Under the pieces are notes generated by a model. That model had not been told where the DNA came from. It saw nothing but the letters and a program-made list of their open reading frames with translations, and searched no databases. From Stieleria tagensis (GTDB lineage: Bacteria; Planctomycetota; Planctomycetia; Pirellulales; Pirellulaceae), in assembly GCF_024129865.1 (NCBI RefSeq), contig NZ_JAMYFE010000050.1, positions 1-50,176 of the forward strand: a stretch of DNA of 50,176 nucleotides, read 5' to 3'. The position numbers and the translations under genes were made by a program. Each line of letters opens with the position of its first letter. Within the stretch, counting starts at the first letter, position 1. Positions 17,700 through 26,736 of this stretch are shown here, one piece after another.

Positions 17700-18946
17700 T
17701 CCGCAGCGAACACAGCATCGTGGAATACGACTTTCGTAGCGGAACGGTGATCGCAGATCGCTTGCTGCGCGGACGCGACAGCTGCTACATCGACGTCGCA
17801 CGCCGCCTACTGCAGGTCTATGGCCACAGCCTGGGCGAAATCCGCCAAACGGTGCATGCGAGAGCCGAGGCCTGTTTTTCCGGATTGCCGGGCTGTCCCC
17901 CACGCCGTGTCGCTGCGTTTTGCAAATTGCTGGATGACCAAGCGACCTACGACAGCGATCCCAAAGCCGCCGTGGCGCTCCGCCGACGGGTCTTTGAATT
18001 GGCCGCTCCATTGCATCCGATCGTGCAGACGCCCGAGGGCATTTTTGACAACGAACTGCATGCAGCCAGGACCCGCATCGCAGCCCAAATCGGCATCCCA
18101 TGGGCTCAGATTGAATCCACATTGTTCAATGATGTGATCGAACTGCAGCCGTTAACCGCGTTTGAGTCTGAACTGACACCCCCGTCGCTACTCTCGCTAT
18201 ACAACGTCGCTCAAACCCAAGCCGCGCTCTATCGTGCGACCTCTGTTTGCATCGATGCCACGTCCGACTTCAAAACCATTTTGAAACACGCAAAACTCGC
18301 TGGACTGATGCATCGCATCACCCGGCTGAAACGACCGGCGGACGGGTTCCGATTCGAACTCGACGGCGCCCAGTCATCGCTGCGTGAAACAAGCCGCTAT
18401 GGCGTGCGATTTGCCGCCCTGCTGCCCAAGCTTTTGGCCTGCGAGGGATGGAGAATGAAAGCCCAAATCATCGGACCCAACCGCCGCATGATGCGCATGG
18501 AACTCTCACCCAGCGACGGATTACACAGTGTATTGGATCCCCCTGATGCATTTGATTCCGGCCTGGAACACGATGTCGATGCGGCCTGGAAATCAGCACC
18601 GGTCGATGGTTGGAAATGGGGACATGAAGCGGAATTGTTATACCAAGGCCAAACCGTGATGACGCCCGACTTCTCGTTGCGCAACGATACCCGCAACATT
18701 CTGGTTTATGTCGAAGTCGTCGGCTTCTGGACCCCCGAATACCTGGCCGAAAAATGTTTGCGTCTCAAGCAATTCACACAACAATCCACAGCCTCGTCCG
18801 ACCATCAGATGCAAACCAAATGGTTGCTGATCATTCCCAAAAAGCTACCGACCAGTGGACAGACACAGCTAGCCGATCTGGGAATCCCGATCATCCGATT
18901 TGACAAAAAAAGTCGAGGCGCGGATTGGATCCAAGCCGTCCTGTAG
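17696..18946 (+). CDS. Bax1/DUF790-type nuclease, partner of the XPB-like helicase
   Basis: 416 residues; its ATG shares the ATGA overlap with the helicase stop, so translation is coupled. The N-terminal half is mixed helical (SIVEYDFRSGTVIADRLL at 7-24, FDNELHAARTRIAAQIGI). The C-terminal half carries a PD-(D/E)xK-like nuclease layout: acidic Glu291/Asp293 in FDSGLEHDVDAAW, Pro324-Asp325-Phe in MTPDFSLRN, and Glu340 in LVYVEVVGFWTPEYLAEKCLRL. The PDF...E-V-V-G-F-W-T block is characteristic of DUF790/Bax1 proteins. In archaea Bax1 binds XPB and cuts DNA in a nucleotide-excision-repair-like process; the same partnership is inferred here. No other repair genes are visible nearby. Confidence 0.87.
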   Translation: MIRSEHSIVEYDFRSGTVIADRLLRGRDSCYIDVARRLLQVYGHSLGEIRQTVHARAEACFSGLPGCPPRRVAAFCKLLDDQATYDSDPKAAVALRRRVFELAAPLHPIVQTPEGIFDNELHAARTRIAAQIGIPWAQIESTLFNDVIELQPLTAFESELTPPSLLSLYNVAQTQAALYRATSVCIDATSDFKTILKHAKLAGLMHRITRLKRPADGFRFELDGAQSSLRETSRYGVRFAALLPKLLACEGWRMKAQIIGPNRRMMRMELSPSDGLHSVLDPPDAFDSGLEHDVDAAWKSAPVDGWKWGHEAELLYQGQTVMTPDFSLRNDTRNILVYVEVVGFWTPEYLAEKCLRLKQFTQQSTASSDHQMQTKWLLIIPKKLPTSGQTQLADLGIPIIRFDKKSRGADWIQAVL

Positions 18947-18957
18947 CCGCACCACGA

Positions 18958-20745
18958 TCACTGTCCCGCGAATCGCAGCAGCACCCATGGCTCGGCTGGC
19001 AACCAAGTTGCCGGCGTCAGGGTTTCGATCACCACCGCATCGCTCGGTTGCTCGCCAGCCAACGCCAATTGATAACGACCGGTCGATCGGCCGCGCAGTA
19101 GTTCGCGGCGCTGCCTGATCGAAAGCTGACCGAGCGTTTTATTTTCCTTGCGTAATAGACTCGCCAATTCGGGTCGATACTGGTACGTCCCACGAAACGG
19201 CATCCCAATGTCAATTTCTGACACATCCACGCCAGAACCACGCAGCCTTTGGGCGACATCCCAAACCGCTTCAAATCGAGCTCGGGTGTCGTGCGTTGTG
19301 ACCAGTGAATAAGTCGCCATCAAAAGCAATCCAACAGCAAACGTGGGAACATGAATCCCCCACTGATGCTGATTCGCCCCTGTAACTCGCACAGCAACCT
19401 GTGTGGCCAGAACGACCAAACAGAGCGACATCAGCGGTGCCAGATAGCGTCCAAATAAGTTCCAAATCAGCAACAACAGCAGCAACTGTCCCATCGCTGC
19501 GACAAACCCAACGGCGCAGATCGTTGGAGTTCCGCCGCTGAAACAAAGACTCACTGGTTGACGCAATTCGTCGCGTGACACCAGCGCCCAATTCAGCAGG
19601 CAGATCGTTGACAGCGATGCCAACGGGATGACCACAAGATCAAACAGATTGCTCTGCAATGGTCCCCAATCAATCGTCACCGGCAACAACGATTGGCGCA
19701 GTCCCATCACCTGGGGAAAATCACCCACCAATTCATCGACGGCGCTGATCCCCCAATACAGTCGCGCCGTTGCCAATGGTGGCAGCAACAATAACGCCGC
19801 AGCAAGCCCCACTGCGGACAACAACACCGGCGCACAAGCCCGCCAGGACGCTTGTTCTGAACGCTGCACGCGACCGACCCACCACGCCAACGCCAGTGGC
19901 GACAGATAGAACGCAATCGTCAACGCAATACGAATCACTTTCATCAACACGATCTTGGGATGCGTCAACTGACCCAAACCCAACATCTGTTTTTCGAATC
20001 CCAACGGGACACCATGCCATTGTGTGATCCAGATCCAAAAACAAATGACCGGGACGGCAAACGCAAACAACACGACCGATCCGCGCCGCCAACTCAATCG
20101 CCCCTTCAGCATCAGGGGCACAAACAGGACCAGACAGGCCAACGCCGGAATCACAGCGGTCTGCCGCACCAGATAACAGCCGGCTGTGAAAACCCCCATT
20201 GCAATCAGTTGCCCAATCACTGCACCACCGCGGGGCGATTGCAAATCCACACCCTCAACATCCTGCCGGATCAACAACGGCAACCGCGGAACGACCGTCG
20301 CCAGAAACAACAACATCACCGAACAACCAATGATGTCTGTCAAAAAAGTATAGCTGCACCACAAAATCATTGGATTCAACAGATAGAGCGTTGCAATGCC
20401 AGTGGCAATGGTGGGCGTCGCATCAGCGATTCGAGCGATACGGTACAGTGACAACGCACCAACCCATGCCATCACCATGGTTGAAATCCGCAGCACGACG
20501 TGATGGTTTCCAAACAGAATTGCAAACAATTTGCCCCACGTCAGATGCCCGATCAATGTCATCGAGGGAAAATCTGAAATCGTCAGCCGACCGTCTTGGC
20601 CCCAATCAAACACCGAAATCGAATAGTCCCAATCATCACTCAGCAGTGCGTCACCGCTCGGTGGCATCACCCACAGCATGACCGCGGTGTACAAAGTCAT
20701 GACGGCAATCAATCGCAGCGACAGGTAGGACCGAACACCTTTCAT
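18958..20745 (-). CDS. Polytopic membrane protein, GT-C-like glycosyltransferase
   Basis: 595 residues with a start at 20745 (MKGVRSYLSL...), 17 bases after the BirA stop; a longer frame would run into BirA. It has about eleven to twelve hydrophobic helices. The first extracytoplasmic loop carries SDDWDYSISVFDWGQDG (about residues 36-52); acidic Asp-Asp/Asp pairs in this loop are typical of lipid-linked-sugar GT-C transferases of the PMT/ArnT kind. The C-terminal about 110 residues are soluble. It converges on the Bax1-type gene with an 11-base gap. Sugar donor and acceptor are unknown. Confidence 0.7.
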   Translation of the reverse strand: MKGVRSYLSLRLIAVMTLYTAVMLWVMPPSGDALLSDDWDYSISVFDWGQDGRLTISDFPSMTLIGHLTWGKLFAILFGNHHVVLRISTMVMAWVGALSLYRIARIADATPTIATGIATLYLLNPMILWCSYTFLTDIIGCSVMLLFLATVVPRLPLLIRQDVEGVDLQSPRGGAVIGQLIAMGVFTAGCYLVRQTAVIPALACLVLFVPLMLKGRLSWRRGSVVLFAFAVPVICFWIWITQWHGVPLGFEKQMLGLGQLTHPKIVLMKVIRIALTIAFYLSPLALAWWVGRVQRSEQASWRACAPVLLSAVGLAAALLLLPPLATARLYWGISAVDELVGDFPQVMGLRQSLLPVTIDWGPLQSNLFDLVVIPLASLSTICLLNWALVSRDELRQPVSLCFSGGTPTICAVGFVAAMGQLLLLLLIWNLFGRYLAPLMSLCLVVLATQVAVRVTGANQHQWGIHVPTFAVGLLLMATYSLVTTHDTRARFEAVWDVAQRLRGSGVDVSEIDIGMPFRGTYQYRPELASLLRKENKTLGQLSIRQRRELLRGRSTGRYQLALAGEQPSDAVVIETLTPATWLPAEPWVLLRFAGQ

Positions 20746-20761
20746 ACCGGTCACCAGCCCA

Positions 20762-21634
20762 CTAGATCGAACGAACCCGACGGACTTCACCGCTACGAAA
20801 CGATCGACGCTGACCATCGATGAACAATTCCAACGAACCGTCGTCGCTGATCCCGCAGCATACGCCGTGAATGAGCTGATCATTCTGTTTCAACGATAGA
20901 CTCTTTCCACTCAGCACACAGCGCGACCGATACTCCGCCAAGACCTCATGGGGACGCTGCGAAAGACTGGTGATCGATTCGACCAGCGACTCGATCACGG
21001 CGACCAACACATCGGCCGGCTGTACCGCGCGCGATGTCAATTCGACTAACGAGATGGGATGGGCTGATTGATCCGTACCATCCAACTGTGGCGTCTGACT
21101 GAGATTCAGACCGATCCCGATCACGGTCCGCTCCGGGATCGCTGCGGCGGTTTCGATCAAGATGCCGCCTAATTTCCGCGGCACCCATTCAGAACCACCA
21201 GGCGACATCACCAGCGCACAGATATCGTTCGGCCATTTCAACCCGACTCGGCAAGGTGCGCAAACGTATTCAATGGCTCGGGCCACGGCGACACCGACAC
21301 CCGGCGACAGAAATGCCCAACCCGGTAGCGTCATTTCCGTTGTCGTGACCAATGACATCGTCAGCGAATCACCGACACTTTTCCAAACATTGCCCTGACG
21401 ACCACGACCGGCGGTTTGGCGATCGGTCAAGTACAATCGCGGCAATTGGTCATCAGGGATGTGACCGGACTGTAGATCCTGTAGGGCGTCACTGTTGGTC
21501 GACCCGGTCGTTTCGCTGTAGTGCGCCGAACCGAGCAGGCCGGATTCGATCAGCTCACTAAGCGATTGGCGTTGAAGCGGTGAAACATCACCCACGCAAT
21601 TTAAAACGGCGTCCAAAATCCGGCTGACATCCAA
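20762..21634 (-). CDS. birA: Biotin--[acetyl-CoA-carboxylase] ligase without DNA-binding domain
   Basis: 290 residues. Catalytic motifs are clear: ETTGSTNSDA (41-50), GRGRQG (76-81, biotinyl-AMP loop), LKWPNDI (132-138) and RKLGGILIE; the C-terminal cap domain ends the protein. It attaches biotin to carrier proteins such as the AccB subunit of acetyl-CoA carboxylase. No N-terminal winged helix is present, so this is a monofunctional ligase rather than an E. coli-type repressor. The start codon overlaps the end of the 58-aa membrane protein gene by 34 bases, suggesting coupled translation in the minus-strand operon. Confidence 0.93.
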   Translation of the reverse strand: MDVSRILDAVLNCVGDVSPLQRQSLSELIESGLLGSAHYSETTGSTNSDALQDLQSGHIPDDQLPRLYLTDRQTAGRGRQGNVWKSVGDSLTMSLVTTTEMTLPGWAFLSPGVGVAVARAIEYVCAPCRVGLKWPNDICALVMSPGGSEWVPRKLGGILIETAAAIPERTVIGIGLNLSQTPQLDGTDQSAHPISLVELTSRAVQPADVLVAVIESLVESITSLSQRPHEVLAEYRSRCVLSGKSLSLKQNDQLIHGVCCGISDDGSLELFIDGQRRSFRSGEVRRVRSI

Positions 21635-21777
21635 GCAAAAATGAGAAACAAGGCAACCAAACCCATCGCCACGATTTGCCAGTGCAACGGTACCGAACGC
21701 GAACGCAGCGGTTGGCCAAATTCCCGATCGACGAAGTCATCGTAATCAAAATCGTCGTCTTCGTCGTCATAGGACAT
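21601..21777 (-). CDS. Small acidic single-pass membrane protein (58 aa)
   Basis: The ATG at 21777 opens a 58-codon frame starting MSYDDEDDDFDYDDFVDREF, so the N-terminus is extremely acidic. A membrane helix follows (about 33-53, IVAMGLVALFLIFAWMSAGF) and the protein ends WTPF. It lies 5 bases after the DUF1501 stop and overlaps the BirA start by 34 bases. The strong asymmetry between an acidic cytoplasmic-type head and a hydrophobic tail, plus operon position, argue that it is real. Function unknown. Confidence 0.75.
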   Translation of the reverse strand: MSYDDEDDDFDYDDFVDREFGQPLRSRSVPLHWQIVAMGLVALFLIFAWMSAGFWTPF

Positions 21778-21782
21778 TGAAT

Positions 21783-23282
21783 CTAAAGGATCCCAAGGGG
21801 TGACCCGGTGGCGCCCGTCGCATAGAAATTTCGGATATTCGGAAGGATCGTCTCCAGATCTTGATTGTTACCGACACCAAACCAAAGCGAAAGCTCAGCG
21901 GCCAGTTCATCGACCGAGGTGGTAGGAATCAAGCGTCCACGCCCCAGGTTCAGCGGATTTGCAGCGGTGAGTTCGGCCGGAAAATCACCGTAGATTTGGC
22001 CGCCGGAAACAGCGCCCCCCATCACAATCTGGTTTCCGCCCCAGGCATGATCACTGCCTTGGCCGTTGGATCCCAGTGTCCGCGCGAAATCGGAAGCGGT
22101 GAACAAGGTCACGTCGTTTTCAACGCCCAGTTCAACCGTCGCATCATAGAACGACTTCAGGGCGCGACTGACCCGCGGCAGATTGGTTTCGTGAGCCGTC
22201 AATAGATCGGTATGATTGTCCCAACCGCCAAGGTTCACGAAAAAGATCTGCCGGGTCTGATTCAATTGCGTTCTGGCACCGATCACTTTGGCAATCATTT
22301 CCAGGTGGCGACTGGGGCTTTCATCGGCAAAGGCGGTGGTCAATGCAATGGTTTCGGTGGCATCGTTGAATGACAGCGCGGCATCGGTCGAGTTCCGCGT
22401 CGATTCGGCAAATGACTTGGCCAACAGGTCGCTGTAGGTTTGGTCCAGAATATTATCCATCGCCCGCGTGTACATTCGGTCTTGACGACTGCTGGTCGAC
22501 AAATCCGCCGAGTACCCCTGAACGACCGTCGCACCACCACTGCCGATGGCATAGGGCACGACATCGCTGCCGGTTTGAAATAAATTCATTCCCCCCAGCG
22601 AGATGTTCATCGACACCGACGGATTCTGGTTCGTGCTGAGCAACAGGTCAGCCATCCGACCACCCCAACCGGTGATCTGACTGCGCGATTGCGGGAATCC
22701 GGTTTGCCAGTGCCGTTGCAGGTCGGCGTGTGAGAACAAACCGATCGGCAAACCCGTTCGTGCGTTGTAGGTTTCGCGGGTGGTTCGTTCGACCAAGGAG
22801 CCGATGTTGGCGACAAATCCCAGTTTACCGTCGTTGTACAAACCGGCGATTCCAGTGGTGGATGGATCGGCCATCGGGTCAGCGCCTTCTTGGGCCGCCA
22901 GTCCGGGATGCAGCCCAAAGTTGCGGGAATCCGGTCCGGCAATCGGTAGCAGTGCGCTCTGCTGGATTGCCAATCCACCATCATTGTTGACCCCATCATC
23001 AAAGCCACCACGAATGGTGTGGTAATGGCCGTATTCGCCGCTGGTCGCATCCCCTTCATTCGGGATCAGCATGTTATACGAATCATTTCCACCGGACAGA
23101 AAGAGACAGACGATCGCTTTGTAGCCGGTCGGGTTTGTCTCGGCGGCCATCATCGATTTCGTCGCTTGCAAATTCAGCAGCGTCGCCATCAACGAGGTGT
23201 TGGTCATCATGCCACAACTACCGGCGGCTTTGAGTAGCGCGCGTCGTGAAGTCAAGAACGAATCGTTGGAGTTACGGCGCAT
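21783..23282 (-). CDS. DUF1501 family protein, Tat-exported
   Basis: 499 residues. The N-terminus has a twin-arginine motif (TSRRALLKAAG, 11-21), so export folded through the Tat system is predicted. YKAIVCLFLSGGNDSYNMLIP is the DUF1501 N-terminal hallmark; LFTASDFARTLGSNGQGSDHAWGGNQIVMGG is the conserved C-terminal block with Asp/His residues placed as in alkaline-phosphatase/sulfatase-fold proteins. The preceding gene encodes a DUF1800 protein; the DUF1800-DUF1501 pair recurs widely in planctomycetes and other bacteria. The biochemical role is not established. Confidence 0.93.
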   Translation of the reverse strand: MRRNSNDSFLTSRRALLKAAGSCGMMTNTSLMATLLNLQATKSMMAAETNPTGYKAIVCLFLSGGNDSYNMLIPNEGDATSGEYGHYHTIRGGFDDGVNNDGGLAIQQSALLPIAGPDSRNFGLHPGLAAQEGADPMADPSTTGIAGLYNDGKLGFVANIGSLVERTTRETYNARTGLPIGLFSHADLQRHWQTGFPQSRSQITGWGGRMADLLLSTNQNPSVSMNISLGGMNLFQTGSDVVPYAIGSGGATVVQGYSADLSTSSRQDRMYTRAMDNILDQTYSDLLAKSFAESTRNSTDAALSFNDATETIALTTAFADESPSRHLEMIAKVIGARTQLNQTRQIFFVNLGGWDNHTDLLTAHETNLPRVSRALKSFYDATVELGVENDVTLFTASDFARTLGSNGQGSDHAWGGNQIVMGGAVSGGQIYGDFPAELTAANPLNLGRGRLIPTTSVDELAAELSLWFGVGNNQDLETILPNIRNFYATGATGSPLGIL

Positions 23283-23348
23283 GACAGGAACATCCGAAAA
23301 AGCAGAAGAACAGAGGAGTAGTAAAACCGGCCGATTGTTTCGACAACG

Positions 23349-25262
23349 TTATTGTTCGATGGCACAATCTGGTGACACCAAAACGGCGTTGAGCATGATT
23401 TCCAGGCGGTCAACATAGGCATAGTCGCGGCCTTCGGTTTCCGCGATCACCGCATTCTTGATGCTGGTCTTGGTTTCTTCACTAAGCGTGCCGTTGCACA
23501 GCCACAGGTCGAAACGCTGTAAGATTTCGTCCATGTTGTCCAGGTCTTGCGCCAGTTCAATTTCCGGTTCCAGATGGAATGTGATTCGGCAACTGCCTTT
23601 CCGCATCCCGTGTTGGGTGTAGCGGTTCCGGCAATAGGTGCGAAGCCGGTTGAGCATCCGGTTGGCGGTGACGGCATTGAGAATCTGGAATTCGGGTGCG
23701 AACAGTGAATCGTAGGGGTTGCGACGGGACGGTTGATAACCAATCAGGTCGCCGGGTGGTTGATAATCGGGCAGGTAATAATTGAACACGCTGGGCGATC
23801 GAAACGGCATTTGGCCGAGATCGTCGGTGATCGAACTGCTTAGCATCATGTAGCCGCCGGCATAGTCAGATGTCGGCCGTACCGCTCGAATCAATGACGT
23901 CACACGATTGATCGGCTCACGCAGCCGACTGTACTCGGTCCCACGCGTGACAACCTCTAATCGCAATGGTCCGGTGCGACGGACCAAACGCTGGCTTCGA
24001 TAGAGTTCGGGGTCGGTCAAAATCGCGGTGACCACTGCCCGCAGATCGCCACGCTGGCCTTGGCCATTGTCGTTGAACACGCGCGTGACTCGACTCATAT
24101 AAGCCCGTGAAGGATTGGATTTCACCAATCGCTGAATCAACAACCGGCAAATGAACGGCGCGACGTTGGGATGATTGGCGATTGCGTCCAATCCGGCACC
24201 GATTTCATCTCGTACGGCTTGTTCGGTCAGCGGACTGGGCAACGGCGGCAACACGGTCCCGAACACGGTCTTACTGTTGGGGGCACCGGCTTCTTCGGAA
24301 TAGTCGAAATTGTTGTCGTGCTCTTGGATATGAATTGCCATCGGGTCGCCATAGTTGCGTCCCGCGTAGAAACTGGTTGATGTGTTGTGACTGTATTTAA
24401 ATCCGGTGAACAACCGCCCCAGTTCTTTGATCTGGGTGTTGTCATAGGTGGGAATCAATTCACCATCGTCATTCGTTTTCAGACGGCCGTCGGGATGCAT
24501 TTCATACAGCCCGACCGAAAACAACTGCATGATTTCGCGGGCATAGTTTTCGTCGGGAAATCGCCCCGCGGCAACGTTTGCCTTGCGATTGCGCAGCGAG
24601 CTCAACCAAACACCCATACAGGGGTTGTAGGTGACGTCCTCCAACAGATCCCGATAGTTGCCGCTGGCGCCTTGAGCGAGCATGTCGTAGTAGCGTGACA
24701 TCCCGACCCAATCGACGATGGTTTCTTCACCGTTGCCCTTGCTGCGTTTGTCGTCGTTGTTAAACGCCTCTCCAGAATCACCGATCACAAAAATCTGCGA
24801 CAGCGCCCATGCGACACGCTGGCGTAACTGATCTTCGCCGGTCAACGCGATGTGCCACCAAGCTTGATAGCGATACTGCGAGGGCGCCCCGGACTGCATG
24901 TCGGGTTCATTGCCATCAACGCGGATGATGTCCAGCGCGGTGTCTTCATGTGAGCTCATCGGCAGATCAAACTGCTGGTCGATCCACTCGGTCGTCGCTC
25001 GCTTGTAACCGACCTGGTTGATCCGCTCGGCCAACTCATCGATCGATTCTTCGGTGCAGCCGAATGTCGCCTTGGATAGAAACTGTGCCGCTTGGACCTT
25101 GGCCTTCACCAACCGCAGGTGACGCGGGTTGTCGGCGGGGAACTCACCGGCCGAAACCGTTGTGAACACGGGGCCAACAAAACCGAAAGCCGCAAGCCCA
25201 ACAGCCAGCATGGCAAAACGGAGTGTCGGTCCCGACCGAAGCTGATCGCGGTGCATTCGCAT
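23349..25262 (-). CDS. DUF1800 family protein, exported
   Basis: About 637 residues from the ATG at 25262; a second ATG two codons later (25256) is also well placed for the GGTGGAG sequence upstream. A signal peptide (LRFAMLAVGLAAFGFVGPVF, then TTVSAGEF) is followed by the DUF1800 body: KVQAAQFLSKATFG, WWHIALTGEDQLRQRVAWALSQIF, MLAQGASGNYRDLLEDVTYNP, PDENYAREIMQLFSVGL and IKELGRLFTGF. The family is exported and of unknown function. It heads a minus-strand operon with DUF1501, the 58-aa peptide, birA and the GT-C-like gene. Confidence 0.92.
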   Translation of the reverse strand: MRMHRDQLRSGPTLRFAMLAVGLAAFGFVGPVFTTVSAGEFPADNPRHLRLVKAKVQAAQFLSKATFGCTEESIDELAERINQVGYKRATTEWIDQQFDLPMSSHEDTALDIIRVDGNEPDMQSGAPSQYRYQAWWHIALTGEDQLRQRVAWALSQIFVIGDSGEAFNNDDKRSKGNGEETIVDWVGMSRYYDMLAQGASGNYRDLLEDVTYNPCMGVWLSSLRNRKANVAAGRFPDENYAREIMQLFSVGLYEMHPDGRLKTNDDGELIPTYDNTQIKELGRLFTGFKYSHNTSTSFYAGRNYGDPMAIHIQEHDNNFDYSEEAGAPNSKTVFGTVLPPLPSPLTEQAVRDEIGAGLDAIANHPNVAPFICRLLIQRLVKSNPSRAYMSRVTRVFNDNGQGQRGDLRAVVTAILTDPELYRSQRLVRRTGPLRLEVVTRGTEYSRLREPINRVTSLIRAVRPTSDYAGGYMMLSSSITDDLGQMPFRSPSVFNYYLPDYQPPGDLIGYQPSRRNPYDSLFAPEFQILNAVTANRMLNRLRTYCRNRYTQHGMRKGSCRITFHLEPEIELAQDLDNMDEILQRFDLWLCNGTLSEETKTSIKNAVIAETEGRDYAYVDRLEIMLNAVLVSPDCAIEQ

Positions 25263-25670
25263 GATCTCCACCTAGAACGGTATTAGAAAAGCATGGGTTA
25301 AAGAAAAGCGTGCCTACCCAAGACAACTTTGGCGGGGCGTCGATCCATCGGATCCCACCCTTCCAGTGGTTTCGAAAGTAACGCGAACCCTATCCAGATG
25401 CAAAGCATAATGTGGTGCAAACAGTCCTTAAGCGTCTAATAATCCGCATCTATCCCCCCTCCAGTGCGGTTTTTGCCCTGATCCCTTTCTTTTTCCCAAT
25501 CGGATTGTTCCCCATCCATTGGCCTTGGACAGCCGCCCGGTCACTGCGGTGGAGTCGATTGGTTTGGCGATAGGGTTGCGTTGCCAGTGCACATGCCACG
25601 ATTGTCGGTATCCTAGATGGGGACGCCTCCGCCCGGCGTTCATTTGCCCGCCTGCCATCGTTAGTTGCAC
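25263..25670. other. Divergent intergenic region, no gene seen
   Basis: About 400 bases between the divergent DUF1800 and moaA genes. Reading frames present are short and show no coding character. A weak stem CCGCA/TGCGG (25444-25448 with 25465-25469) is followed by T5, but the stem is too short to call. Both promoters presumably lie here; I could not pick convincing boxes. Confidence 0.5.
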
Positions 25671-26696
25671 GTGTCTTTAGAATCACCCCTGATCGATCGC
25701 TTCGGACGGCGGCACACCAGTCTTCGCCTGAGTGTGACCGACCGCTGCAATCTGCGCTGCTTTTACTGCATGCCGGAACATGGGGCGCAATTCGCGCCGC
25801 GAGAATCGCTGTTAACGTTCGAAGAAATCACTCGCATAGTCAGTCTGCTCGCGTCCCGCTGCGGGATCCGCGATCTGCGATTGACCGGTGGTGAACCGCT
25901 GGTTCGTCGTGATTTGCCCGAATTGGTGCGGATGATTTCCAAGATCGATGGAATCAAGGACCTGTCACTGACCACCAATGGATTGCTGTTGCCTGAATTT
26001 GCCCGCCCGCTGCGGGATGCCGGCATGAAACGATTGAACATCAGCATCGACACCCTAGACGAACAGACGTTTCAAAAGATCTCGCGACGCCAGGGAATTG
26101 ACAAAGTGATCGCCGGGATCGATGCAGCCATCGCCTGTGGTTTCGAAGTCATTAAATTGAACACAACCGCGGTCAGAGGAATCGCCGAATCGGAAATCGT
26201 TTCGTTGGTTCGATTTGCAGTCGACCGCGGGGTCCAAATTCGCTTCATCGAATTCATGCCACTCGACACCGACCGCTCCTGGCGCACCACCGATGTGCTG
26301 AGCGGGGACGCCATTCGCGACATCATCGAACGTGAATTGGGGCCGTTGGTAGCGGTCGCACCACCGAACCCTTCGCAGCCGGCATCGGAATTCGAATTTG
26401 TCGGCGCGTCTACCGAGACAGGCGCCGCGGGTCAGCGGATCGGGCTGATCCAATCGGTCAGCAAACCGTTTTGTGAATCATGCGACCGAATTCGTGTCAC
26501 TGCGGACGGATCGATTCGAAATTGTTTGTTTTCGCAGCAAGAATTTTCGCTGCGTGATTTGCTGCGTAGCGGCGCCGATGACGACCAGTTGGTCAATCGA
26601 TTTCGCACGGCTGTCGACGCCAAAGCCGCGGGTCACGGAATCACCGAAGGCACGTTTTCACCGCCCGATCGACCGATGTATTCGATCGGCGGCTGA
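25671..26696 (+). CDS. moaA: GTP 3',8-cyclase (molybdenum cofactor biosynthesis protein A)
   Basis: 341 residues from the GTG at 25671; a TTG six bases earlier is less likely. Radical-SAM cluster: Cys26, Cys30, Cys33 in VTDRCNLRCFYCMPE. LTGGEPLVRRDL, LTTNGLLL and RLNISIDTLD are the SAM-barrel strands. The second 4Fe-4S cluster is bound by FCESCDRIRVTADGSIRNC, and the C-terminus ends in the family's Gly-Gly (YSIGG). It catalyses the first step of Moco synthesis, turning GTP into 3',8-cyclo-H2GTP for MoaC. No other moa genes are in the window. Confidence 0.95.
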   Translation: MSLESPLIDRFGRRHTSLRLSVTDRCNLRCFYCMPEHGAQFAPRESLLTFEEITRIVSLLASRCGIRDLRLTGGEPLVRRDLPELVRMISKIDGIKDLSLTTNGLLLPEFARPLRDAGMKRLNISIDTLDEQTFQKISRRQGIDKVIAGIDAAIACGFEVIKLNTTAVRGIAESEIVSLVRFAVDRGVQIRFIEFMPLDTDRSWRTTDVLSGDAIRDIIERELGPLVAVAPPNPSQPASEFEFVGASTETGAAGQRIGLIQSVSKPFCESCDRIRVTADGSIRNCLFSQQEFSLRDLLRSGADDDQLVNRFRTAVDAKAAGHGITEGTFSPPDRPMYSIGG

Positions 26697-26736
26697 TCCC
26701 TGTTAGCGGGGCGACGAAGCGAGTAGATTATTGCTC

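Noticed and set aside
18958-20883. Longer N-terminus for the GT-C-like protein
   Set aside because: The extra 46 residues come from an alternative frame of birA; the start at 20745 gives a normal membrane protein N-terminus.
25444-25474. Small stem CCGCA/TGCGG followed by T5 upstream of moaA
   Set aside because: A five-base stem with a 16-base loop is too weak to call a terminator, and no Moco-riboswitch pattern was recognised.
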